Shown here: positions 1 to 5,911 of the stretch, piece by piece | Layout of the letters: every line of letters begins with the position of its first letter | How positions within the stretch are numbered: the stretch's first letter is position 1 | DNA from: a bacterium | Lineage (GTDB): Bacteria > Oederibacteriota > PGYV01 > DSBP01 | DNA: 6,508 bases | Direction of reading: 5' to 3' | Assembly (NCBI GenBank): GCA_011049465.1 | Contig: DSBP01000251.1 | Coordinates: 1-6,508, forward strand | Program-made: the position numbers and the translations under genes | The notes under the pieces: generated by a model | Databases searched by the model: none | What the model saw: the letters and a program-made list of their open reading frames with translations, nothing else | What the model was told of the DNA's origin: nothing

Positions 1-763
1 GCCCCTTTCCCGCCACTATCAGCTTTGTGTCGGGCCTTGAAACCAGGATTTTTTTCAGCACGTCAAAAAGAAACGGTATGTTTTTCTCAAAACCAACCCT
101 TCCCATAAAAAGAAAAAGGGTTGTTGACTCCGCAATGTTATGCTTCTTCCGGAAATCCGCGCGGGAAAAATTCTTGAATATGTCTATCTTTATTCCCGTA
201 GGGTTCACGATTACAGGCACTGATTTTTTGACATTGTATGTGGCGAGCGTGTCTTTCATCTGCGTGGACGGCGTTATTACAAGGTCCATTTTATCGCAGT
301 AAATTTTGGAGACATAACGCGCTATCCAGACTCCTATTTTTTTCGGCACAATTTTTATGTAGTGTACATACTGTTCAAAGAGCGTGTGGTAGGTGTGTAT
401 TACGGGGCAGCCCGCCTTTTTCGCCCATTTAACCGCAGCAAAACCCAGCGAGCCGGAGACATGGGTATGCATCACGTCAAACCCGCCGTTTATTATCTTT
501 TCCTCAATAATCTTTTTGGATTTTTTGTTCGACAGGGACGCCCACCTGTCTTCAGGGTCGAACCATATATGATGTGACGGCAGCCTTATGACATACTTTT
601 CCGCGGAAGCGTCCTTGACATCTTTCTGGCCCTCGGGATACTCGGGAGCGACAACCATTACCTCATGGCCCATTTTTCTGTACTCGGCTGAAAATGTGTC
701 TATTGATGTGACCACCCCGTTTACTCTGGGCCTGTAAGTATCCGCAACCATAAGCATTCTCAT
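1..763 (-). CDS. GT4-family glycosyltransferase, N-terminal part (3' end beyond the window)
   Basis: A retaining GT-B glycosyltransferase of family GT4, most like the UDP-sugar:diacylglycerol glycosyltransferase group that makes membrane glycolipids; it probably acts at the inner face of the cytoplasmic membrane. The frame is open for 254 codons, from ATG at 763 to the left edge. The N-terminus MRMLMVADTYRPRVNGVVTS carries the glycine-containing acceptor-side loop typical of the group (residues 8-20). HTHVSGSLGFAA (99-110) and HTYHTLFEQYVHYI (123-136) match segments characteristic of diacylglycerol glucosyltransferase-like GT4 proteins. PST at 165-167 and NPTGI at 187-191 mark the inter-domain region, and GRVGFEKN (221-228) holds the Arg and Lys that usually contact the nucleotide-sugar phosphates. 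The C-terminal nucleotide-binding half, with the E-x7-E motif (about 130-150 residues), lies outside. GGAGG eight bases before the ATG fixes the start. It follows the DUF2225 gene by 57 bases and is probably cotranscribed. The family is sure; substrate and acceptor are inferred. A mannosyltransferase or another glycan enzyme is possible. Confidence -1.
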   Translation of the reverse strand, partial: MRMLMVADTYRPRVNGVVTSIDTFSAEYRKMGHEVMVVAPEYPEGQKDVKDASAEKYVIRLPSHHIWFDPEDRWASLSNKKSKKIIEEKIINGGFDVMHTHVSGSLGFAAVKWAKKAGCPVIHTYHTLFEQYVHYIKIVPKKIGVWIARYVSKIYCDKMDLVITPSTQMKDTLATYNVKKSVPVIVNPTGIKIDIFKNFSRADFRKKHNIAESTTLFLFMGRVGFEKNIPFLFDVLKKILVSRPDTKLIVAGKG

Positions 764-771
764 TTTTAGAG

Positions 772-776
772 CCTCC
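772..776 (-). promoter_or_regulatory. Ribosome binding site of the glycosyltransferase gene
   Basis: GGAGG on the minus strand, eight bases before the ATG at 763. It selects this ATG over the in-frame ATGs at codons 3 and 5. Confidence -1.
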
Positions 777-781
777 GTGTC

Positions 782-798
782 CGCGCCTTTAAGGCACG
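782..798 (-). other. Small hairpin in the DUF2225-glycosyltransferase gap
   Basis: On the minus strand CGTGCCT-TAA-AGGCGCG folds into a 7-bp stem (one G-U pair) with a 3-base loop, between the DUF2225 stop and the glycosyltransferase ribosome binding site. No T-run follows it in the direction of transcription, so it is not a conventional terminator for this operon. On the plus strand the same stem has one C-A mismatch and is followed by TTTTTT, so it could end antisense transcription. It might also act as an mRNA processing or stability element. The structure is read directly; any role is a guess. Confidence -1.
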
Positions 799-820
799 TT
801 TTTTATACTTCCTCTGTCTT

Positions 821-1552
821 TTATTGGGCCGAAGATGCTGTTCCCGGCATTCCCTGATTCTTCCTCTTCTCCTCTGTTATCTTTTCCCACGCGTCGCGCG
901 AGAGGTTTTCTATGTTCGGATAGTTTCCGATCAGGTCGTGTTTTACAACCTGCGAGAACCACTTTACGGCCTCCGCGTTGTTCCCGAGCATCCTGTTAAG
1001 CTCTCCTATCAGGTACATTATGCCGGGCACGCCTATCTTTTCAGGTATAAAAGCCCCCTTTTCGTATGTTTTAATATAATACTCAAGCGCGTGCCGCAGG
1101 TATTCTTTTTCCTTTTCAGCGTTTGATATTTCCCTGTACATCCACGCTATGTGCATGTAGAGGCCTGATACCGTATTCGGGTTCTCGGGCTTGTGGTGTT
1201 TGTAAAAGCTTATCGCGAGCAGGTGTTTCTTTACGGCAAGCTCAAGGGTCATTTCCTGTTCCTGCGGAAAACTGAGATTTTTTCCCGCGTCCCTTATCGC
1301 GAGCGCCAGCTTAACAATCTCCGGATGATACTCAGGTGCGAGCTTCTCAAAATCCTCGTTCCTCGCCGCGTAGTTGCACGAGGGGCAGGCTGTAACGGCA
1401 TAAAAGAGCGGGTTCGGCCCCTCATATACCCTGTGAAAATCCGGCTCCCCGTATTTCACCTTAAGCGATGTCGGCCTGAGCCTTGGCCCCCTGAAGACAA
1501 AATCACATACAGGGCACTTGAGTTCCTTGAGCCATACAGGGTCCGGCGCCAT
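821..1552 (-). CDS. DUF2225 family protein: N-terminal zinc ribbon plus TPR-like helices
   Basis: A 243-residue protein of the uncharacterised DUF2225 family, probably cytoplasmic as no signal peptide or membrane segment is seen. Two CxxC pairs, CPVC (Cys13, Cys16) and CPSC (Cys56, Cys59), should form a zinc ribbon. Between them are the family's conserved Asp-Phe (38-39) and the NPLFY segment (47-51), and CPSCNYAA matches the usual CPxCGYAA signature with Asn in place of Gly. Residues about 75-225 are mainly helical, with two TPR-like helix pairs (about 104-164 and 176-204) that suggest a protein-binding role. The start ATG shares its A with the last base of the aspC stop (TAATG), so translation is probably coupled to aspC; AGAGGAG lies 11 bases upstream, a rather long spacing. 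No biochemical function is known to me for this family, and none is assigned. Family assignment is secure; zinc binding is inferred from the cysteines. Confidence -1.
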   Translation of the reverse strand: MAPDPVWLKELKCPVCDFVFRGPRLRPTSLKVKYGEPDFHRVYEGPNPLFYAVTACPSCNYAARNEDFEKLAPEYHPEIVKLALAIRDAGKNLSFPQEQEMTLELAVKKHLLAISFYKHHKPENPNTVSGLYMHIAWMYREISNAEKEKEYLRHALEYYIKTYEKGAFIPEKIGVPGIMYLIGELNRMLGNNAEAVKWFSQVVKHDLIGNYPNIENLSRDAWEKITEEKRKNQGMPGTASSAQ

Positions 1553-2736
1553 TATTTTAAAAACTCCTCTATTCTGTTCAGCCCCTTCTCAATATTTGCC
1601 ATTGACGTGGCGTAGGAGAGCCTGAAATGGACATCACTGCCGAAGGCTATTCCCGGCACAACCGCCACCTTTGCCTCTGTCAGCAGCATATCAGCAAGCG
1701 ACAGCGAGCCTTCTATCTTTTTTCCTTTTATCTCTTTCCCCAAAAGCGCGCTGAAATTCGGAAAAACATAAAAAGCGCCATCCGGCGACACGCACGAAAG
1801 CCCCGGGATTGACGCGATTCTGCCCAGTATGTATTCCCTGCGCTTCGCGAACTCAGCCACCATATCAGATACAACCTTATCATCCGTTTTCAGCGCCTCC
1901 ATGGCGGCATACTGCGTCATTGTCGCGGGGTTTGACGTGGAATGCGACTGAAGGTTTGCCATTGCCGCTGTAAGTTCGCCGTCGTCAGATGCTGTGTATC
2001 CTATCCTCCATCCGGTCATGGCGTGCGACTTTGAGACTCCGTTTACGACAACAGTCAATGCTTTTGCCCCGGGCGATAACGATGCTATTGAAATGTGCTT
2101 TTTGCCGCCGTAAAGGTTCTTCTCATAAATCTCGTCCGAGATGATAAGAATTTTATTTTTAACGCAGAGTTCCGCAAGCTTTTTAAGCGATTCCTCCGAG
2201 AGGACGCATCCGGTCGGGTTGGAAGGCGAATTAACAATCATTGCCTTTGTCTTTTTTGAGATTTTTGACTCAAGCAGCCCGAAATCAATCTCAAAGTTTT
2301 TCTTCTCATCAAGCTCAACAAACACGGGCACGCCCTGCGCCATGTTTACCATCTCCACATAGGATACCCAAAACGGCGAAAAAACAATAACCTCGTCTCC
2401 CGGGTTTATCCCTGCCATAAATATGTTGTAAAGCGAGTGCTTGGCGCCGCACGAGACAACTATCTGCCCCGGTTTGTATTCAAGGCCGTTGTCTTTTTTA
2501 AGCTTCTCCGCTATGAGCTTCTTTAAATCCGGCATTCCCGCGGCCGGCGTATACCGTGTTTTGTTGTCCTGTATCGCCTTGATTCCGGCCTGTTTTATGT
2601 TCTCCGGCGTGTTAAAATCAGGTTCCCCGGCGCCAAACCCCACAAGGTCAATGCCGTCCGCTATCATCTGTTTTGCTTTTGCGTCTATTGCCAGAGTAAT
2701 TGAAGCCTGAACCTTCTTCATCCTGTCAGCAATCAT
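1552..2736 (-). CDS. aspC: Class I PLP-dependent aminotransferase, aspartate aminotransferase subgroup 1-beta
   Basis: A fold-type I, PLP-dependent aminotransferase that should exchange the amino group between aspartate (or a related amino acid) and 2-oxoglutarate in the cytoplasm. Its 394 residues are full length for the family. Visible motifs: GAGEPDF (35-41) with the GEPDF substrate loop; RYTPAAGMPDL (61-71); GAKHSLYN (97-104); NSPSNPTG (169-176) with cofactor-ring Asn173; DEIY (201-204) with Asp201 for the pyridine nitrogen and Tyr204; SKSHAMTGWRIGY (235-247) with Schiff-base Lys236 and phosphate-binding Arg244; and FRLSYA (371-376) with Arg372 for the substrate alpha-carboxylate. SKSHAMTGWR and SPFWVSY differ by one residue each from the more usual SKSYAMTGWR and SPYWVSY. 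AAGGAGG seven bases upstream supports Met1 over Met6. It lies 106 bases after alaC and overlaps the DUF2225 start. Some 1-beta enzymes also transaminate prephenate to arogenate, so that activity cannot be excluded. Class is certain; substrate is inferred. Confidence -1.
   Translation of the reverse strand: MIADRMKKVQASITLAIDAKAKQMIADGIDLVGFGAGEPDFNTPENIKQAGIKAIQDNKTRYTPAAGMPDLKKLIAEKLKKDNGLEYKPGQIVVSCGAKHSLYNIFMAGINPGDEVIVFSPFWVSYVEMVNMAQGVPVFVELDEKKNFEIDFGLLESKISKKTKAMIVNSPSNPTGCVLSEESLKKLAELCVKNKILIISDEIYEKNLYGGKKHISIASLSPGAKALTVVVNGVSKSHAMTGWRIGYTASDDGELTAAMANLQSHSTSNPATMTQYAAMEALKTDDKVVSDMVAEFAKRREYILGRIASIPGLSCVSPDGAFYVFPNFSALLGKEIKGKKIEGSLSLADMLLTEAKVAVVPGIAFGSDVHFRLSYATSMANIEKGLNRIEEFLK
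1564..1570 (-). promoter_or_regulatory. Ribosome binding site of the DUF2225 gene, inside the end of aspC
   Basis: AGAGGAG on the minus strand, within the last codons of aspC and 11 bases before the DUF2225 ATG. Together with the TAATG stop/start overlap it supports coupled reinitiation. Confidence -1.
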
Positions 2737-2743
2737 CCGTCGT

Positions 2744-2750
2744 CCTCCTT
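2744..2750 (-). promoter_or_regulatory. Strong ribosome binding site of aspC
   Basis: AAGGAGG on the minus strand, seven bases before the ATG at 2736. It is a near-ideal anti-16S match and decides between Met1 and the nearby in-frame Met6. Confidence -1.
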
Positions 2751-2841
2751 GTTTTTTTATCTGTTTTTGCCTTTTCTGTTTTGTCTTGTTTTGTTTTGTT
2801 CTTCTTTTTTCTTAACTTTCAACTTTCAGTTTTCAGTTGTC
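2751..2841 (-). repeat. Low-complexity purine-rich tract with short tandem repeats between alaC and aspC
   Basis: On the plus strand this gap is almost all T with scattered G and C. At 2814-2841 it reads as four heptads in a row: AACTTTC, AACTTTC, AGTTTTC, AGTTGTC. At about 2780-2799 it has period-5 TTTTG/TCTTG units. The transcript of the operon is therefore a long A-rich, nearly unstructured leader for aspC. One small inverted repeat, AACT-TTC-AGTT (2821-2831), arises from the heptads. I see no convincing promoter (a TTGAAA box at 2817-2822 lacks a partner) and no terminator. Such tracts may be slippage-prone or raise ribosome access; the pattern is seen, the role is not known. Confidence -1.
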
Positions 2842-2842
2842 T

Positions 2843-4018
2843 TCATCCCATTTCCTTAATACATCTCAGCGCCTGCTTTGTCCTCTGCTCATTCTCAATC
2901 AGCGCGAACCTGACATAGCCTTCCCCGCCCTCGCCAAAACCCGACCCCGGCGACACGGCTGTCTTTGCTTCGCGCATAAGCTTCATCGTGAAATCAATGG
3001 TCTTCATTGTCCTGTATTTTTCAGGCACCTTTGCCCAGACAAACATGGTGGCCTTGGGGCTCTCAACTTCCCATCCCAGCTTTTTCAGCCCCTCCACAAG
3101 CACGTCCCTCCTGCTTTTATAAACAGCCCTGATGTCCTTTACGCACGCGTCAGAACTGTTCAACGCGTGGATCGCGGCTATCTGGATGGGCTGGAACATT
3201 CCGTAGTCAAGGTAACTTTTTATCCGTTCAAGCGCCCTTACTATCTTCTCGTTCCCGGCCAGGAAGCCGACGCGCCAGCCCGGCATATTATACGTCTTTG
3301 ACAACGTGTAAAACTCCGCGCCGATTTCCTTCGCGCCCTCCACCTGCAGAAAACTCGGGGGCACATAGCCGTCAAAGTATAGTTCCGCGTAAGCATTGTC
3401 ATGAAGGACAACCACGCTGTTTTCACGGGCAAACTTCACAACCTTTTCAAAAAATTTAATGTCAACAACCTCGGTTGACGGGTTGTGCGGATAATTTATA
3501 AGAAGCATCTTTGGTTTTGGCCATACATTATGATAAACCTTTGTCATGTCCTCAAAGAAATCCCTGTCCTTGGCAACCGGGACCGAGACCACGTTGCCTC
3601 CGGCCAGAGAGACAGCGTAAGAGTGAATGGGATAACAGGGCGTCGGCACAATTACAGAATCTCCCCTGTTTATTGAGGCGTACATAAAATGCGATATGCC
3701 CTCTTTCGAGCCTATGGTTGATATCACCTCTTTATTCGCGTCAAGGTCAACATCAAAACGCCTCTTATACCAGTCAGCCAGCGCAAGGTTAAGCTTATAA
3801 ATGCCCCTCGATGCCGAATACCTGTGGTTTCTCGGGTTTTTGGATGCCTCAATCAGCTTGTCAACTATATGGGTGGGCGTCGCGCCGTCAGGGTTTCCCA
3901 TGGAGAAATCTATTATGTCCTCACCCGCTTTGCGAAGCGCTGCCAGCTCCTTTTTCACCACACCGAAGATATAGGGCGGTATGGCTTTCAGCTTTTCTCC
4001 TTCAAGATTGTCAATCAT
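2843..4018 (-). CDS. alaC: Class I PLP-dependent aminotransferase, AlaC-type (alanine transaminase / DapL-related)
   Basis: A 391-residue cytoplasmic PLP enzyme that closely matches what I know of E. coli AlaC (YfdZ), the glutamate-pyruvate transaminase; relatives include LL-diaminopimelate aminotransferases. Matching blocks are RLPPYVF-like AIPPYIF (12-18), GEDIIDFSMGNPDGATP (32-48), YSASRGI (67-73), TIGSKEG (101-107), YPIHSY (129-134), FFEKVV (189-194), TLSKTYNMPGWRVGF (238-252), RIKSYLDYGMFQP (265-277) and YVRFALIEN (368-376). Catalytic residues are present: Asn179 and Asp207 for the PLP ring, Tyr210, Schiff-base Lys241, Arg249 for the phosphate and Arg370 for the substrate carboxylate. 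The loop reads NPST where E. coli has NPTA, a conservative Thr to Ser change at 181. The start has AAGGA six bases upstream. It lies 24 bases after the kinase gene, so cotranscription is likely. Alanine transamination is the best guess; a role in lysine or another amino-acid pathway is possible. Confidence -1.
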   Translation of the reverse strand: MIDNLEGEKLKAIPPYIFGVVKKELAALRKAGEDIIDFSMGNPDGATPTHIVDKLIEASKNPRNHRYSASRGIYKLNLALADWYKRRFDVDLDANKEVISTIGSKEGISHFMYASINRGDSVIVPTPCYPIHSYAVSLAGGNVVSVPVAKDRDFFEDMTKVYHNVWPKPKMLLINYPHNPSTEVVDIKFFEKVVKFARENSVVVLHDNAYAELYFDGYVPPSFLQVEGAKEIGAEFYTLSKTYNMPGWRVGFLAGNEKIVRALERIKSYLDYGMFQPIQIAAIHALNSSDACVKDIRAVYKSRRDVLVEGLKKLGWEVESPKATMFVWAKVPEKYRTMKTIDFTMKLMREAKTAVSPGSGFGEGGEGYVRFALIENEQRTKQALRCIKEMG

Positions 4019-4024
4019 TTGTCA

Positions 4025-4029
4025 TCCTT
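4025..4029 (-). promoter_or_regulatory. Ribosome binding site of alaC
   Basis: AAGGA on the minus strand, six bases before the ATG at 4018, in the 24-base gap after the kinase stop codon. Confidence -1.
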
Positions 4030-4042
4030 TATTTTCAGGCTT

Positions 4043-4945
4043 TTAAAAAGCCGACATTTCCTTAATCTGCTTAAGCCTTTCTTCAATATCCTTTCTTGAG
4101 GCTGACGCGACCGCCTCGGTCGAGAAACCCTCAACCGTGAATGATGCTGCCGCGTTCCCGTAAACAAGCGCGCGCTTTAAATCCTTCCAGGACACGCTCT
4201 TTTTTGAGGCGAGGTATCCGATGAAAGCGCCGGCAAACGAGTCCCCGGCACCTGTAGGGTCGGTTATACAGGCAACAGGATAAGCCGGGCCGACAAAAAC
4301 CTTTCCTTGGGGCCCGAAAATCGCGGCTCCGTTTTCACCTTTTTTTATTATAACATATTTCGGCCCGATTTTTTGGAGTTCTTTGGCCGCTTCCACAGAA
4401 CCGGCTTTACCCGTAAGCTGGGCAGCCTCAGCGTCGTTTAAGACCACACAGTCAACCCTGCTGAATACCTCAAGAAGCTCTTTCTTTTTAATATTTATCC
4501 AAAGGTTCATTGTGTCGCAGAGCGAGAAGATAGGTTTTTTCATCATGTTCAGGACCTTAAGCTGGAGCGGCGGGTCAATGTTCGCCAGGAAAAGAAACGG
4601 CGTCTCCTTATAGTCATCCGGAAGTTCAGGGTCAAACTTCTCAAATACGTTAAGCTCTGTCACAATGGTGTCCCTGTCGCACATGTTTTCGTGATATTTT
4701 CCGGCCCAGAAAAAGGACTTTCCCTTTTCCCTCTTGACGCCGCGGGTGTCAATTCCCCTGTCTTTCAGAATCCTGAAATGAACATCGGTAAAATCCTCGC
4801 CCACAACGCCGACAATACGGGGCCCGGTAAAGACAGATGCGGCTATGGAAGCGTAAACGCAGGCGCCTCCTATGACCCGCTCCCTCTTTTCACGCGGTGT
4901 CTCTATTGTATCAAAAGCCATGGACCCGACTATTACCACAGGCAT
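4043..4945 (-). CDS. PfkB-family carbohydrate/nucleoside kinase (ribokinase-like)
   Basis: An ATP-dependent kinase of the ribokinase/PfkB family that phosphorylates the hydroxymethyl group of a sugar or nucleoside in the cytoplasm. Its 300 residues match the family's usual length. The N-terminal strand VVIVGSMAFDTI (3-14) starts the Rossmann-like fold. GGACVYASIAAS (26-37) is the first PfkB signature with the substrate-binding Gly-Gly. VGVVGEDF (45-52) follows, then NDAEAAQLTG (170-179) and KKGENGAAIF (201-210). The second signature, DPTGAGDSFAGAFIGYL (229-245), holds the anion-hole GAGD and catalytic base Asp235, and GNAAASFTVEGF (263-274) closes the ATP site. All core residues are intact, so it should be active. 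The lid region about 75-102 (FFWAGKYHENMCDRDTIVTE) resembles an uncharacterised subgroup of bacterial sugar kinases, so the substrate is unknown; adenosine/nucleoside, fructose and ribose are all possible. AGGAGG seven bases upstream fixes the start. It is the first gene of the probable operon with alaC and aspC. Confidence -1.
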   Translation of the reverse strand: MPVVIVGSMAFDTIETPREKRERVIGGACVYASIAASVFTGPRIVGVVGEDFTDVHFRILKDRGIDTRGVKREKGKSFFWAGKYHENMCDRDTIVTELNVFEKFDPELPDDYKETPFLFLANIDPPLQLKVLNMMKKPIFSLCDTMNLWINIKKKELLEVFSRVDCVVLNDAEAAQLTGKAGSVEAAKELQKIGPKYVIIKKGENGAAIFGPQGKVFVGPAYPVACITDPTGAGDSFAGAFIGYLASKKSVSWKDLKRALVYGNAAASFTVEGFSTEAVASASRKDIEERLKQIKEMSAF

Positions 4946-4952
4946 TTTAAAT

Positions 4953-4958
4953 CCTCCT
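4953..4958 (-). promoter_or_regulatory. Ribosome binding site of the PfkB kinase gene
   Basis: AGGAGG on the minus strand, seven bases before the ATG at 4945; ideal sequence and spacing. Confidence -1.
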
Positions 4959-4981
4959 GAAAAGGTTTAATAATTTAAAGG

Positions 4982-5010
4982 ATTTTACAATAAAACAAAG
5001 GGAAAAACAA
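4982..5010 (-). promoter_or_regulatory. Candidate sigma70-type promoter of the kinase-aminotransferase operon
   Basis: On the minus strand a -35-like TTGTTT (5005-5010) is separated by exactly 17 bases from a -10-like TAAAAT (4982-4987), which is preceded by TG as in an extended -10. The -10 matches consensus in five of six positions; the -35 only in TTG. A start site near 4975 would give a leader of about 30 bases ending in the AGGAGG site. It lies in the 105-base gap after the toxin gene, where a promoter for the metabolic operon would be expected. A+T-rich DNA gives such matches by chance, so this is moderate evidence only. Confidence -1.
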
Positions 5011-5050
5011 GCGGGAAAGGAAGTTGAAATTGATGCCAAGGACGCAGGCT

Positions 5051-5911
5051 TTAAATTGTAATTGTTTTATTAAGAAATTTCTCGATTTCACCGGCAACTG
5101 CTGACAATTTTAACGGCGCGTTTTTAATTCCATTTTTATTCAGGAATGCCTGCCACAGCTTCTGCCTGTCAGAATTTTCATCATATATATCCCCGGAAAA
5201 AAGTTTTCCTGTTGACGGCAGCGCGGTTTTTCTGTGTTCAAATGTCTTTTTAACGGCTTTAGCGACCTCGCTTTTATCCGGCTTAATTTTACGGATTATA
5301 AGCCACACATCATAAAAATCCTTCATCCTGCTGTTTAAATCGCCAAGTTTTACCATTGCCTCAAACTTCTCGCTCATCACTGTTTCGGGCGGGTACCCTT
5401 TCAGTTTGGGCGCGGTAAAATCAAGCAGTACCGGATACTTCACTTCCTTCGCCTCCGGATAGATAACGTCCCCGAACGCGAAATCTATCTGAACAGGTAT
5501 CCGCGTTCGTTCCATGTACGCAATAAGCTTCACCCTGACCCCGGAATATTCGGTTGCTTCTTTGATTTTAACCGCATTTATAGTCCGCGAATCAAACTTT
5601 ATGCCGTCATCTTCTGCCTGTATTGAGCATATTTCTTTAACCATACCGGCTATTTTCACAGTACTATTGTCATAATCCGCCTGAAAATCAGCATCCAGCG
5701 TAGTCCTTCTGTCAGGTATATCCCGGACAAGAAAAAATAACGCGCCTTTTAATGTCAATATACGCTTAAACCGGCTTTTACTGAATCTATAAAGCAGCCT
5801 TTCTATGCCAAACAGTTTCAATACTTCGTCATAAGGTTTTCCGGTTTTCTTTGCAATGGCAAGCAGCCGTGCCCTGACCGACGCTGCAACATTTGCCTTC
5901 TTCTTTTTCAT
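5051..5911 (-). CDS. abiEii: AbiEii/AbiGii-family nucleotidyltransferase toxin (type IV toxin-antitoxin, phage abortive infection)
   Basis: Toxin of an AbiE-type system: a DNA-polymerase-beta-fold nucleotidyltransferase that, in studied members, halts growth and aborts phage infection when not restrained by its partner. Length 286 residues, usual for the family. The N-terminus carries the conserved ASVRARLL (10-17) and ERLLYRFSKS (37-46). LKGALFFLV (54-62) followed by RxTxDxD (Arg69, Thr71, Asp73, Asp75) forms the nucleotidyltransferase core with the metal-binding aspartates. IPVQIDFAFGD (138-148) gives the third acidic residue, Asp143. ETVMSEKFEAMVKLG (176-190) and NSRMKDFYDVW (193-203) are the C-terminal signatures. 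No motif is missing, so the toxin looks functional. Its ATG overlaps the antitoxin stop by four bases (ATGA), and only a weak GAG-type ribosome site precedes it, so expression should depend on translation of the antitoxin gene. No clear terminator follows the stop. Base composition is A+T-richer than the downstream operon, in keeping with accessory origin. Confidence -1.
   Translation of the reverse strand: MKKKKANVAASVRARLLAIAKKTGKPYDEVLKLFGIERLLYRFSKSRFKRILTLKGALFFLVRDIPDRRTTLDADFQADYDNSTVKIAGMVKEICSIQAEDDGIKFDSRTINAVKIKEATEYSGVRVKLIAYMERTRIPVQIDFAFGDVIYPEAKEVKYPVLLDFTAPKLKGYPPETVMSEKFEAMVKLGDLNSRMKDFYDVWLIIRKIKPDKSEVAKAVKKTFEHRKTALPSTGKLFSGDIYDENSDRQKLWQAFLNKNGIKNAPLKLSAVAGEIEKFLNKTITI

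Noticed and set aside
27..577. Three plus-strand open frames at the left edge, which at first look like the only genes there
   Set aside because: The minus strand is open without a stop from 763 to 2 and encodes clear GT4 motifs; the plus-strand frames are its shadows.
1193..1615. A 140-codon plus-strand open frame opposite the DUF2225 gene, and other long antisense frames over the aminotransferases and kinase
   Set aside because: They lie opposite genes with clear family motifs, have no ribosome sites, and translate into sequences without recognisable domains.
2843..4018. Calling the second aminotransferase DapL (LL-diaminopimelate aminotransferase)
   Set aside because: The blocks match E. 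coli AlaC along the full length better than what I recall of plant or chlamydial DapL; the DapL activity stays only an alternative.
4038..4052. Near-perfect palindrome GGCTTTTAAAAAGCC at the end of the kinase gene, considered as a terminator
   Set aside because: It overlaps the last codons and stop of the kinase, leaves a stem of six at most with a tiny loop, has no T-run after it on the minus strand, and the alaC ribosome site follows at once.
4966..4979. Inverted repeat TTTAA-TAAT-TTAAA in the kinase leader, considered as an operator
   Set aside because: All A+T, with five-base arms in an A+T-rich stretch; expected by chance.
4999..5053. Plus-strand reading frame ending in Gly-Lys-Glu-Val-Glu-Ile-Asp-Ala-Lys-Asp-Ala-Gly, which looks protein-like
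   Set aside because: About 17 codons of plausible composition before a stop, with no start codon or ribosome site; upstream it runs antisense through the kinase gene. It could be a remnant of a lost gene, but nothing supports this.
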